A stretch of DNA of 64,000 nucleotides from Prosopocoilus inquinatus (lineage: Eukaryota > Arthropoda > Insecta > Coleoptera > Lucanidae). The stretch covers positions 24,494,001 through 24,558,000 of the forward strand of contig CM069872.1 in the NCBI GenBank assembly GCA_036172665.1. The letters run 5' to 3'. A program made the translations under genes and the position numbers. The notes beneath the pieces are model-generated. The model was not told the origin of the DNA and made no database searches. It saw only the letters and a program-made list of their open reading frames with translations. Below are positions 1 through 9,745 of the stretch, in pieces; the first letter of the stretch is position 1; every line of letters starts with the position of its first letter.

Positions 1-345
1 TTAATAAACGTACGGACTTTGAAAATTTAAATGACATATTTTGTAGTTTTCTAGACTCTTTAAACAGGATATAGATCTGTCAATTAAAAAAAAAAAATTA
101 GTTTTAATTTAGTTCTAGTTTCTTTCCTCTTTTTTCCGGACAACTCGTATTTTAGTTTAAAATCATGTTACCTTTTCGTTTCTCTTGACGACTTGTTTCT
201 CTTGACAACTTGTTTATTTACTTTTTTTCACTCCTGACGAAGCTATAAATCTATAGCGAAACGTTGAGTGTGTTCCCTTCATTTTTCTGTCCGGTTTGAG
301 ATTAAAAAAACTTTTTACTTAAAAAATCTAAAATAAACTATATAT
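1..345 (+). mobile_element. PLE 3' end / pLTR fragment, family A
   Basis: Non-coding end of a Penelope-like element. The stretch from about 214 to 320 recurs at 869-975 (tract of T, hammerhead, then the CTTCATTTTTCTGTCCGG tail), and the tail alone recurs at 16395-16475. The two hammerhead copies are spaced 655 bp apart in the same direction, as expected for PLE pseudo-LTR pairs. No reverse transcriptase is left here. Family assignment rests on the ribozyme and on related copies elsewhere in the window. Confidence 0.6.
229..270 (+). ncRNA. Hammerhead ribozyme, PLE family A, copy 1
   Basis: Stem I is CACTC (229-233) with GAGTG (266-270). The core is CTGACGA (234-240), stem II GCTATA/TATAGC with a four-base loop, then GAA (258-260). 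Stem III is the loopless palindrome ACGT (261-264) and the predicted cleavage base is U265. All invariant core bases of a type I hammerhead are present. PLE ends are known to carry such motifs. Confidence 0.82.
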
Positions 346-389
346 GTTATGTATAAATCGGGGAGAAAAAAAAATATATGTGAACACCT

Positions 390-559
390 AAAATTAACTC
401 TCAGAAAACCTTACGAATAAGAGCTAATCAAACAACACGGAAATGCGGAAATAAATAGTTAAAAGACCCGAAAAATCTTCTTATTCTAACGAATAAATAA
501 GTATATAATTCCCTGTTATTTGATACCTAAAAACCTAAAACTCCTAAAAAATAAAATAA

Positions 560-599
<40 letters not shown>

Positions 600-700
600 G
601 TATAAATCGTCAAAATACAACCACAGATGAGAGCAAATCACACCCACACACTGCAAGTTAAGAGCACTTTAGGAAAATTTTATCTCGGAGAATCCTCTCC
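390..700 (-). mobile_element. PLE family B fragment, inverted
   Basis: Sequence such as GAGCTAATCAAACAACACGG and the CCCTGTTATTTGATACCTAA stretch recurs at 30580-30670 and 36160-36320, and in the opposite direction at 14820-14930. It is therefore a dispersed, non-coding PLE-linked repeat lying opposite to the family A fragments on either side. The embedded AT dinucleotide tract is listed separately. Confidence 0.5.
565..596. repeat. (AT)n microsatellite
   Basis: About 16 uninterrupted AT units inside the inverted PLE family B fragment. Confidence 0.95.
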
Positions 701-865
701 TTATGAAATATCCAGTGCAAATGCGCTTGGCTGTCTCTAACACCCCTTTATATATGATTTAGGTAGCGACAACTAGAGGATGATTTCTGACATAACAAGT
801 ACGACATCTAGCGGCCAATTTTTGACTTAAGATCTAGAAAATAATAATGTTAATAATCATATATA

Positions 866-1025
866 TCATATATTACTTTTTTTCACTCCTGACGAAGCTA
901 TAAATCTATAGCGAAACGTTGAGTGTGTTCCCTTCATTTTTCTGTCCGGTTTGAGATTAAAGAAACTTTGTGCTTACTATTTTCATCGGACAAGAACAAA
1001 CTTCAATTTTAGATTTTTTACTTAC
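866..1025 (+). mobile_element. PLE family A end, second copy
   Basis: Repeats the T-tract, hammerhead and CTGTCCGG tail of positions 214-320 with few changes, and continues into TCATCGGACAAGAACAAACT, which recurs at about 16440. Non-coding. With the first copy it frames an inverted piece of another PLE family. Confidence 0.6.
884..925 (+). ncRNA. Hammerhead ribozyme, PLE family A, copy 2
   Basis: Same structure as copy 1: stem I CACTC (884-888) and GAGTG (921-925), core CTGACGA (889-895), stem II GCTATA/TATAGC, GAA, palindromic stem III ACGT, predicted cleavage 3' of the U at 920. The motif is unchanged from copy 1, so there is no sign of decay in the core. Confidence 0.82.
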
Positions 1026-1039
1026 ATCAGAGATATATA

Positions 1040-1230
1040 TCTTTTAGGATGATTAGACTGTTGTTAGGTTTAACATTTTTATGATTTTGTCAGTGTGATT
1101 AGGTTGTCTTTAGACATTTTTTAGTGCTTTTAAGTTGGTAGCTTACTGAAGATGGCAGCTTAGCTGTCGAAATATGTATCTACGGATATAAAAATTATTG
1201 TGGGCGGAGGTTAATTTCAATTATTTATGA
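1040..1230 (+). mobile_element. PLE family B 3' end
   Basis: Begins near TATCTTTTAGGATGATTAGA and ends in AATTTCAATTA. The same stretch occurs at 15475-15660 and, inverted and decayed, at 35925-36110. It carries a hammerhead near its end. It has no coding capacity. Confidence 0.6.
1137..1187 (+). ncRNA. Hammerhead ribozyme, PLE family B, copy 1
   Basis: Core CTGAAGA (1146-1152), stem II GGCAGC-TTA-GCTGTC, GAA (1169-1171), near-palindromic stem III ATATGTAT (1172-1179), predicted cleavage 3' of C1180, then TACGG. Stem I has one mismatch compared with the copy at 15.6 kb (T1143 where that copy has G). Confidence 0.72.
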
Positions 1231-1697
1231 CTCCATAATAAGCCGGGGTTGGATAAAATATTTTTCTTGGAGCTAAAAATAAATAAAGTAAAAACAAATT
1301 AAATAATAACTGCAAAGCACAGTTTTTAACAAAAGTATTAAATATCCCCATAGCGCTGCGATTTAAGTGTAGGTTCCGCTGAACAAAAATGTTTACAATT
1401 TTATGAGCAATTCCAATTTGACATAATAGATAGGTTGCGCCATTTGAAATTAAAAAGGTTGCATCCAGTACCACTTTTTTGATTCATCCTGTAGAGTCAA
1501 AAATTTTATTTGTGTCTTCAGTGGTTATCGAGATAGAGCCTGAGAAATTCTGTTAGGACACCCTGCATAATATAGTCATTGCTAGCATATTTCAAGTTCT
1601 AATGAAACAATCTCTGTCATGAGTAAAATGATTTCTGAAGTCAAAGATAATTAACGATATTACAATCGCAAAGGAAGTTGTACTTGTTATTTTTCAG
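1231..1697. other. Intronic DNA before the first bchs exon in the window
   Basis: No supported gene. Short insect-repeat motifs occur (GATTCATCCTGTAGAGTC, GGACACCCTGCATAA). It ends in a pyrimidine-rich tract and AG at 1696-1697, the acceptor of the next exon. Confidence 0.5.
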
Positions 1698-2063
1698 GTA
1701 TTACAACCCGTTACAGTTAGTCACATTTATCAATTGGGACCACATTACATGGGTTCGTTTCAAGCATCAAATTTAAATACAGCTGAACCAATGCAACTGG
1801 TGTCTGAGGAGAAGGTCATTTTCGGTTTAAATGCGAAAGCTGTCTCTCAATTGACTTTGAGCAAGATTCGCAAAGTTTACAGTCGGACAGATAATAAATC
1901 AATTGCGAAACAGTTAGGCATGTCAAGCCATGAAAATGCAACTCCGATAAGAATATTGCACAATTCCGCCGGACATCTGGCCGGTCCTTCTCGCACTTTA
2001 GGTGGAGTCGTGATAGGTTATCTTGGAGTACGTGTGTTTTGTCCAAGACCAGTCGCCACAGTG
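1698..2063 (+). CDS. bchs: bchs exon (window exon 1)
   Basis: 122 codons, phase 0 at both ends. Acceptor TTTTTCAG ends at 1697 and donor GTAAGT starts at 2064. The translation contains HIYQLGPHYMGSF and SIAKQLGMSSHENATPIRI, closely matching the WDFY3 family, where this region follows or closes a concanavalin-A-like segment. The exon continues through GHLAGPSRTLGGVVIGYLGV, also a family hallmark. The upstream exon is not in the window. Confidence 0.93.
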
Positions 2064-2265
2064 GTAAGTAATACTTCTTTAGGCTTGTTTAGGTTCCTGA
2101 AAGGATAGTCCGTTCTAGAACTATCAGGAGTCTGCGCACAACAAAAAATGCTTCTATTTTCTTGTTATGCGCATGCTCCTGACGGTTCTGGGACTGTTCG
2201 TATGAGAACCAAAACACAGCTTTAATTAATTTAATAAAAGAAATCTTATCATTTTCACTTTATAG

Positions 2266-2550
2266 ATAGACACAGTTGGCGGTTGTTCTGTGTTGTTAGG
2301 TCTAATAGCTATGGCGCAAGATGTGGAAAGCTTGTATGCAGGAGTTAAAGCCTTAGTTTGTGTTGTGCGAAGTAATAAGGCTGCTCAATCGGAAATGGAT
2401 CGCCGAAGAGGTTACCAAACACTTGCCATGTTATTGCGAAGAAAACGTCCGTTGCTGAACTCTCATATATTACATCTTGCATTTAGTTTGGTAGGCACTG
2501 TCGATAGTGGAAGAGAAACGTCGGCCATACCAAATCTTACTGCCTTTCAG
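2266..2550 (+). CDS. bchs: bchs exon (window exon 2)
   Basis: 95 codons, phase 0 to 0, between TTTATAG and a GTATAT donor. The product reads GLIAMAQDVESLYAGVKALV and LLNSHILHLAFSLVGTVDSG. This is a helical, armadillo-like part of the BEACH-protein scaffold that is strongly conserved in WDFY3. The preceding intron is only 202 bp. The donor lacks the +5 G, so splicing may depend on context. Confidence 0.93.
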
Positions 2551-2967
2551 GTATATATTTTCTAATATCAGTCTATTTTGAGCTCCGTATAATTTACGAA
2601 TTAGCAATATTATGTTTTATTCTAACTTATGGCGTTTACGAAAAATTGATCGGATTATGCGACCCGATTCGTTTTATCACGTGACAGAGTAAGTTGGGAT
2701 TAGTAATCAGATCAACCAATTTCCGAACTGATTTGTTAGCGATCTGACCGATATTTATTCTTCATTTAAGCAATCTTTATACAATTGACTTGTGAAACGC
2801 TGATTTTCAAATTTCAGCATTTCCAAAAAAAAAAAAAAAATGTTAAAACCGGTTTTCTAATAATTACAAAAAAAGTATAATTAAAATGTCATAAAATGGT
2901 CGTACTTATTACACTGAATGCTTGATTATTAATTCACAATGATGATTTATTAAATCCTCCAACACAT

Positions 2968-5421
2968 CCCAAGTAACATTATCCGGTTCATTTTGGACGA
3001 AATGTCGACGCTTTATCGACACTGTAATTTTGGCACGACGCATTTTTAAGGCATATTGTCGACTTTCGGAGCATTGTAAATGGGAAATGGAACCAAAATG
3101 TCAGTCAAAATGTGTTCTAAATAATATCTAAAATATGTCCAAACGTGAGTCTAAAGTATACCTAAAAGTTTTCTGAAATATGTCTCGATAGTGTCTTTCG
3201 TTTCCATCATGTACCTAAAATAGAACATTGATGTGTTCGCAATGTATCTGTCTTGTGCCGAACTTGATCAAAATATGTTTCGATTATGTGTCCAAATGTA
3301 AACTTGTATGTGTCTGGTGTGAGATCACATTGTTTCCAAACTGTTTCCATTGTTCTGATCTAGTTACAGTTACAAAGTCGGCACATATTGTTCTACATTT
3401 TACCCGAATTATTATTTCCTATCCAGCAGTGTAGCAAAATAAACCCGAATAGACACAGATTGTGTTTATTTTCGATACATTTTGGACACATCATGAAGAC
3501 AAAATTGAAGAAGTTTTATGTTTAGCATATTCATCTACTTAGGCTGAAACAAACAAGATTTTACCTCAGCATATCTGGATTACTCGTGTCGGTACTATTA
3601 CGAACCTAGGTCTACTGATAATAGTTGACATGATACTTCTAAAAATTAAACGCGCCTTACAAATACTGAGTAATTAGAGTTTTTAATTTTCGTTCATAAA
3701 AAAAATATTTTTTAAAATTTTCCAAATTATTCAAATATCGATGATATTTTATTATTCAGAGCATTATGTTAACTAAAATGTTGTCCTAAATAGTGTCGAA
3801 AGTCCAAGTTTGAAATAATAATCGAAAAGCCAGATTTTTTTTGCTTTCGTGTCGAAGTGCTTGTTGAAACATGGCGTATTATGTATGGCGTCCAAAAAGG
3901 AATGTTTCCGCAATGTGAAAAAAATTTGTCTACAAATTGTCTACACTGACACACGTGAAAACGGAAGAAACAATTTGGATTTATGTATCCAAATGTAGAC
4001 GCAATGTAGCCAAAAATTCGCTGCAATGTGAGGCCACACAGATACAATTTGGTAACCTGTAAGAAACCTGCGTTTGGTATGCGTCCAAAATGCGTCTTTA
4101 TTCAGCAGTGGATACATTTTAGAAAATTTGTATCTGAAATGCACCTGCGGTGGCTGAAATAGACGAGATTCGAACAAAACACATTCGTATTTCACAGAAA
4201 AACAATTGATGGTTGAACAGCCCGTATATTATTACTGTCTTCGATTCTAAATTAAATTCTAATGAGACTACATGTATAATAAAACTAATAATGTAGAAGG
4301 TGTTTATAAAATAATTCCTATTTCATTTTTCTTATTTTTGAATTTTAGAAATAGAAATAATGATCCTTTTATACTAAGAGATGTGATTCAAAACATGTTA
4401 AAAATATTTACACTTTGCATAACAAAATATTGAGAATGCTTTGATTATGTTTTATGTTAAATTTTAAGTATTTTTTTTTAAAGTTCAAATTTTCCGTAAT
4501 ACTTTTTGTTTCTAGTTTAGAGGTTAGATTTTAGAGAACATCTAAATCGATTTAATATGTAAATGGTAAAGTTTTATTTAATGTTATTTTTCTTTCGTTA
4601 CGTTTTTCTTTCTAAAATCAAAAAAGAAAAAAGAAATTAGCAGGAATTATTTTATAAACACCTTCTACATTATTAGTTTTATTATACAAGTAGTCTCATT
4701 AGAATTTAATTTAGAATCTAGAAAAGTAATAATATATAGGGCGTTCGATTAAAAAAGACTTAAGTTGTGTTTATATCTCGTTTATCCGACCATCAATTGT
4801 TTTTCTGTGGGTACACAGAGAAACTTCACTTCAGAATTAGTCACGATAAGTTTTGTATTAAACATTTTTTCCTGAAATCAAAAATAAAAGAGTTAAGGGG
4901 GTAGGAATTCTCGCGTAGTCACCCTGTACACAAAAACTTTGACCAGATTTACAGAACACATTTTTAGAAACAAAATGGAAATTATGTGCTTAAAATGTTT
5001 CCGTACGGATCTGTATGTGCCCGTACAAATACATCGTAGAAACAATAAAGAAACTCTATGTTTAAAATGTACCCTTACAGAAATTATTGTGTCTACTCAA
5101 CTCATTTCAGTGACAAAATAGAAACATTGTGTCAAGAAACAAATTAGATAAACCGAGTCTATTTAGTATCGACCCACCTGTGTCCAGATATATTTAAAGA
5201 ATCCAAGCTAACACAAATTGGAGACATTTTAAACATATGTGTTTGAAATGTGACCATTTAGACACGTACATTTTTTTGACACAATAAGTTGGAAATGTGT
5301 AAACCCAAACATAAATATTTTGGACACAATTTGCACTGAGGCAGAAGTGCTATAAAAAGTGTCGACACGATTCACACACAAGAAAATTGTGCCCGAGTTT
5401 TACCATAAATTGCTGCTTGGG
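2968..5421. mobile_element. Nested DNA transposon with CCCAAG ends and AT duplication (ISL2EU-like)
   Basis: Ends CCCAAGTAACA and TGCTGCTTGGG are inverted matches, each flanked by AT (2966-2967, 5422-5423). Two-base AT duplications are described for ISL2EU elements; that assignment is inference. The interior is non-coding and made of loosely repeated blocks such as AAAATGTGTCC and AAATATGTC, on both strands. Small ORFs here are products of these repeats. Confidence 0.55.
4193..4809. repeat. Fold-back MITE, nested
   Basis: The outer ends CACAGAAAAACAATTGATGG and its complement are inverted. Inside, a longer arm beginning TTCTAAATTAAATTCTAATG (about 4247) is complemented at about 4590-4730. 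The centre is AT-rich and non-coding. It sits inside the CCCAAG element, giving three levels of nesting. Confidence 0.7.
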
Positions 5422-5873
5422 ATTGAAGAGCCATTATTAAAGAGCCAAAATAACATTTTCTTAGCAAGTGCTTAGTATTTATAACGTCATTTTCAATCAG
5501 TGATCTGAGTGACTCTGCTTCAACGGCAGAGTCACGAGATCGCTGATCCAGTTGGTGATCAGTTGTACTCCGATAATATTTCCGAAAAAAATATGTTCGA
5601 TAATATTTCCGATCGCTATTTATCTGCTCTGATCAGTTTTTCGTAAACGTTAGTTACAGTTCACCTACACCGATCAATTTTTCGTAAACGCCATTAGTGA
5701 GAAATTACTCTGACAAATAATATGAAATTAGGTCAGCCAACCGTAAAATCTGAAATTCCTAACAAAATGACTGTTTGTTTCTGAACCCTATCAAGGAAAA
5801 TAAATGTCAATCAAATCTAGGGACCCTAGCTATAGCTTACAATGTTATCTTTTACCTTTTTTTCTCATTTCAG

Positions 5874-6445
5874 GACCTTCTATGTGACTTGGATGTATGG
5901 CATGAAGCTCCGGGTGAACTGCTGCGCTCTCACTTAGAACATTTATACGAATTAGCAGCAGAATCCAGTGAAAAAAGAAGTAACACATACGTCATGAGAG
6001 ACTTGCAATTGGTAACAAAGCTGCTTCACATTATGCCGGACATTAAACATCAAGCAACTCGTCAAGTTCTCTTCTCTTTACTATCTATTTTACTCGGCGG
6101 TCAACCTAAGCATTCAGATCTTCTGTGGTTGGGTCAGTTTATTGCTTCAACCTTGCCAGTATGTTCAAGTCCGAGCGAGAAGCATTTGAATTTGCGAGAA
6201 GGCGATAGCGAAAAGGAAGGTGAAGGAGAGCATATTCTGTTGAGGAACCGATGTTTACAGCTCGTGCACACGTTGCTTTTTACGAGCAGGAACTCCGTGA
6301 GTCTGATGGTTTGTGATGAAATTGCTAGGACGCTGGGTTTCGATTGGGTTTTATTGTTCCTGCAGCCGCACTTGCATTCATCTACGGTTATCTGGGGATT
6401 ACGAATACTCATCGTTATGTGTTCAAATCAAACTTTAATGACCAA
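5874..6445 (+). CDS. bchs: bchs exon (window exon 3)
   Basis: 572 nt, starts in phase 0 after CTCATTTCAG and ends two bases into a codon at a GTGAGT donor (6446). It contains LLCDLDVWHEAPGELLRSHL, LVTKLLHIMPDIKHQATRQV and CLQLVHTLLFTSRNSVSL, then DEIARTLGFDWVLLFLQPHL, matching the WDFY3 helical scaffold. A Glu/Lys/Gly-rich loop (SEKEGEGEH) lies where vertebrate proteins also have an acidic insert. Confidence 0.93.
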
Positions 6446-6843
6446 GTGAGTTCATTTTGATAACAAAAAAAAATGTTCCATAATATTTTATTATTCTTCC
6501 ATTGATAAAGTATGTCTGATACAACGGCGTAACTAGAAGTCAAGCTGCCGGGATGTAAAATTTTATCATCGCCTTACGATTACTTATTACCAAAGTAAAA
6601 TAGAAAAAATCATTTAACTACATATTTCATTAAAACGTTCAAAAACAAAATTAAAAAAATTAAATGTTAATTTCTTTAGATGCTTGCTTTCTGTGCTAAG
6701 AAAATCAAGATTGTTTAATTACTTCGCTAAATTTTAGGCTAGAATAGCTTTAGATTGGAAAACTAGCTTTAAGCGCAAATGGCCACGCTTAATTTTTTTT
6801 TAGAAAAATTTTTTGCAAATCGTTCTTGATTGCAGTGAAATCC

Positions 6844-6906
6844 CGAGCGGCCTCTGGACAGCTGTTTCAGCCCTGCTTGGGGCTTCTTCAGCAGAGACGT
6901 AGCTCG
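6844..6906 (-). ncRNA. Hammerhead ribozyme, retrozyme-like family, copy 1
   Basis: On the minus strand: stem I CGAGC plus GTCTCTG pairs with CAGAGGC plus GCTCG across a small internal loop. The core is CTGAAGA, stem II GCCC-CAAGCA-GGGC, then GAA, palindromic stem III ACAGCTGT, and C at the cleavage position. This is the extended stem I with internal loop expected of an efficient type I hammerhead. Each side of stem II has one extra base (A and U). Confidence 0.82.
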
Positions 6907-7152
6907 ACATTCCCACTGCAGACCAAAAACGACTTGCCCAATTTATTCGCAATTGCGATGGAAGAATGATGAACAGATAAAATAGCGACATCTTACTATC
7001 GCTTTTCGACCTGACATTTCAGTAGGATAGACAAATTGAAGCGGGATTTGCTCCTAATAAGTCCCCCATGCAAGGCGGCCATGCTTGCTGTCAAAGCATA
7101 ATGAAAGTTTTTAGAAAAATTTTGTTTTGTTTTTGGTCTGCAGTGGGAATGT

Positions 7153-7216
7153 CGAGTTACGTCTCTGCTGAAGAAGCCCCAAGCAGGGCTGAAACAGCTG
7201 TCCAGAGGCTGCTCGA
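7153..7216 (+). ncRNA. Hammerhead ribozyme, retrozyme-like family, copy 2
   Basis: Plus strand. Stem I GTCTCTG (7161-7167) pairs with CAGAGGC (7203-7209), and CGAG (7153-7156) pairs with CTCG (7212-7215). Core CTGAAGA 7168-7174, stem II 7176-7179 with 7186-7189, GAA 7191-7193, stem III ACAGCTGT 7194-7201, predicted cleavage after C7202. All invariant core bases are present. Confidence 0.85.
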
Positions 7217-7300
7217 GGTTTTCACTGCAATCAAAAACGATTTGCACAAAATTTAATGTCGAAAAGCGATAGTAAGATGTCGCTATTTTATCTGTTCTTA

Positions 7301-8957
7301 ATTTATTTCTTAAACACTTCCTTGAAGAAACGTGTTTTCAGCAAACTTTTTTGTCGGAAGTTAAAGGGAACAAAATTAATTGCGACTGGAAACTAATAGG
7401 CGCTACTTATGTTTGGCTATAGTTTGCTATTTATTCGAAAGTGTTTCACGTAACCATGGTATAACATATCAGGTGATGCGAGTAGCGATTGTGAGCTGGC
7501 TTGTCCTCATTCTAAAAGAATCCACTAGGTGGCTACGTATAGCGTAGGTATTTGTAAACAAATACATAAATGTCAAAATAAACTTGATACAGTATTAATT
7601 ACATAATATCCACACATAATATCTGAAGATCTTTATGCTTAAGTTGTTTATAACGGAATTATCAATTATTATTAAAGAATAAGTTTTTTTTCGTGAGGAG
7701 GCAAAGTAGTCACGTACGTAATTTGGGGTTATGATGTACAAAAGGCGTTTTCGTAAATTCAACCAGGTTAAATGGGTTGTTGATACCGGGTTAGAGAAAT
7801 ACGCGTTCGTTTATTACGGGTAGCAAACACGAAAGTGTTCGTAAAAACACTAGGTTTGCAAACCAGGTTGCTACTGAAGTAACTCTACTAGTTGAGTAGG
7901 TTTGGGTGGGTTATGTTGTGGAGTTGTGGTTGATCATGTTGGTTTTAATCTAGGTATTTGCACAACTTAAGATGTTGTTAGTGCTCCAATAATTACGAAA
8001 TTTAATAAAACAAAACGTTGAAGGTAAATAAGAACAATGTCACCAGATATTTAAGTGTAATTATATACATAACTTAAATGGAAACATAAAACAGTAGCTG
8101 CAGCAATTTTTCTTTTAGTTTTCTCATTCATAACTTGCTAATAACGACTCAATTTATGGTAAAACTTTAAAGGTTTTGCCAAACCAATAAATATTTCTGC
8201 TCTTTGTGTTCGTAAATGTTCCGATCTGACGTCGACCGGTTCGGAATAACACATTAACCTGTCAAACCTGTGATCAAACCTGACCCGACCAACACAAAAA
8301 ATGGAACTAATTAATCTACTGCCATTGCAACCTAGGCACAGACCATTTTTTTCAGACTGAAGGGGAGATTCTTGATAGAAATGTGGATTAATAGAACTAA
8401 ATTTTGAGAACTGATGTAACCCTCAAGAGTGATTCATAATTTGTCAGAAAAAAATATTTTATTTAGTAGTCGTCATCATCGTTGATGTTTGTTAGAAATC
8501 ACTATGAAAATTGCATTCATGTTTCATAATCGGGGGGATGAAGTTCTTAAACGGTATCTATTCTGCTTGTTAAATTAATTTATGAACTGAAGTGGTAGAT
8601 GTGTTTGTAATTATTTTAACATTTTCAGTGTGTTCTCTTTTTACGGTGACCGCTTCTCTTCTTTCTACTTACAGATCCAGTTTCTGTAAATATTTGAATG
8701 AAGTATTGAGTATTAACAAATTGCTTATAGTCAACTACTACAGTTGAAAGCAAAAAGTAGGCAAACTACAGTTTCCTGTAATTACGTGGACTGCTGGAAA
8801 ATTTTCTGGAATCTAGTAGGTCTAGAATTGTTAGCGTTTAGCAACTGTCATATTTGAAAAATTTGACGTTTTTCGCCTATAATTCTATTGATAGTTCCTA
8901 TCCAAGTGAACTAGTTTTGGTTGTACAGCATCTGAGAAAAAGTACTTTTGTGTAAAC
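7301..8957. other. Intronic DNA, no gene seen
   Basis: AT-rich, without ORFs of coding character. Small palindromic patches occur (AACACGAAAGTGTT near 7827, GTTTGCAAAC near 7854). I found no terminal repeats that define a transposon. Confidence 0.5.
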
Positions 8958-9091
8958 ATGGAAATCTCGCGTGAAAATTTTCGTGCCGAAACAATGCCTC
9001 GATCAGCTTAATTTGGCTTTTGGAGATGAAGCACCATCAAAGAGCAGTATTTATAATTGGTTTGCCGAATTTCAGCGTGGACGTACCCAAT
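8958..9091 (+). pseudogene. mariner transposase remnant (N-terminal helix-turn-helix)
   Basis: From the ATG at 8958 the reading starts MEISRENFRA, then shifts frame to give FGDEAPSKSSIYNWFAEFQ and RGR. The GDEAPS...WFAEF.RGR block is the second DNA-binding helix of mariner-family transposases. About ten codons expected between the two parts are missing, and the catalytic DDD domain is absent. A dead internal-deletion relic. Confidence 0.75.
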
Positions 9092-9215
9092 GATCTAGTA
9101 TGGGGTGGATGGAATGTATAGTGAGAGGTATCGCGACGAATATTAGAGAGAGAGAAAACTAGCCTCGATCAGCTGGGTTGGGGCAAAACGTCAAAATTAG
9201 TTTGACAATGTCAAA
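9092..9215 (+). repeat. Dispersed repeat R150, copy 1
   Basis: About 125-140 bp from AATGATCTAGTATGGGGTGG to AAAACATTC, repeated as its reverse complement at 37549-37690 with about ten differences. It includes TAGAGAGAGAGAAAACTAGCC and GTTGGGGCAAAACGTC. No ORF. Here it lies exactly between the mariner remnant and the hammerhead tandem. Confidence 0.7.
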
Positions 9216-9281
9216 ACGTTAAAACATTCTAGAAAATTTTTTTTTTTTTGTGCAAATCGTTTTTGATTGCAGTGAGAACCT

Positions 9282-9344
9282 CGAGCAGCCTCTGGACAGC
9301 TGTTTCAGCCCTGCTTGGGGCTTCTTCAGCAGAAACGTAGCTCG
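9282..9344 (-). ncRNA. Hammerhead ribozyme, retrozyme-like family, copy 3
   Basis: As copies 1 and 2, with one change (GTTTCTG instead of GTCTCTG) that leaves a G-U pair in stem I. Core CTGAAGA, stem II, GAA and palindromic stem III ACAGCTGT are intact. Confidence 0.82.
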
Positions 9345-9593
9345 ACATTCCCACTGCAAACCAAAAACGACTTGCCCAATTTATTCGCGAATGCGACGTA
9401 AGAATGATGAACATATAAAATAGCGACATCTTACTATCGCTTTTTGACCTAACATTGCAGTAGGATAGACAAATTGAAGCGGGATTTGCTCCTAATGAGT
9501 CCCCCATGCAAGGCGGCCATGCTTGCTGTCAAAGCATAATGAAAGATTTTAGAAAAATTTTGTGCAAATCGTTTTTGATTGCAGTGAGAACCT

Positions 9594-9656
9594 CGAGCAG
9601 CCTCTGGACAGCTGTTTCAGCCCTGCTTGGGGCTTCTTCAGCAGAGACGTAGCTCG
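9594..9656 (-). ncRNA. Hammerhead ribozyme, retrozyme-like family, copy 4
   Basis: Stem I GTCTCTG/CAGAGGC and CGAGC/GCTCG, core CTGAAGA, stem II GCCC/GGGC, GAA, stem III ACAGCTGT and C at the cleavage position are all present on the minus strand. It lies one 312-bp period from copy 3. Confidence 0.84.
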
Positions 9657-9745
9657 ACATTCCCGCTGCAAACAAAAACGACTTGCGAATAAATTGGGCA
9701 AGTCGTTTTTGGTCTGCAGTGGGAATGTCGAGCTACGATAGCGAA

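Larger units (their letters stand above)
2630..5693. mobile_element. DNA transposon with TTA duplication (Harbinger-like), non-autonomous
   Basis: Inverted ends TGGCGTTTACGAAAAATTGA (2630) and its complement ending at 5693 are flanked by TTA on both sides (2627-2629 and 5694-5696). A three-base TTA/TAA duplication is characteristic of PIF/Harbinger. No transposase can be read inside. Much of its 3.06 kb is a second transposon nested within it. It accounts for nearly all of the second intron in the window. Confidence 0.72.
6801..7296. mobile_element. Retrozyme-like hammerhead repeat, inverted pair
   Basis: A minus-strand unit (6801 to about 7120) abuts a plus-strand partial unit (about 7125-7296) head to head. 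Each contains a hammerhead. Shared sequence with the tandem at 9232-9745 runs over the whole unit, including CCCCCATGCAAGGCGGCCAT and AAATAGCGACATCTTACTAT. It encodes no protein: short ORFs reading SAEEAPSRAETAVQRL are translations of the ribozyme. The strand switch resembles the inverted copies seen with PLE insertions in this window. Confidence 0.7.
9232..9745 (-). mobile_element. Retrozyme-like hammerhead repeat, tandem with 312-bp period
   Basis: Two minus-strand hammerheads are separated by exactly 312 bp (stem I edges 9282 and 9594). The sequence between repeats from the T-rich start through TTTGTGCAAATCG, so this is a head-to-tail tandem of a 312-bp unit. The outer copy ends in a short fold-back at 9660-9740. 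Small tandem, non-coding, hammerhead-bearing repeats of 150-400 bp are the form of animal retrozymes, thought to spread as circular RNA using PLE enzymes; that mechanism is inference here. Confidence 0.72.

Noticed and set aside
565..596. AT tract considered as a promoter or origin
   Set aside because: A simple microsatellite within a PLE fragment; nothing around it supports a regulatory role.
3228..5121. Small Cys-rich ORFs in the second intron
   Set aside because: They come from the degenerate AAAATGTGTCC-type repeats inside a transposon, not from a gene.
6800..7256. Several overlapping small ORFs with SYVSAEEAPSRAETAVQRLLEV
   Set aside because: They are translations of the hammerhead core and stems; they appear wherever the ribozyme occurs and are explained by its conservation as RNA.
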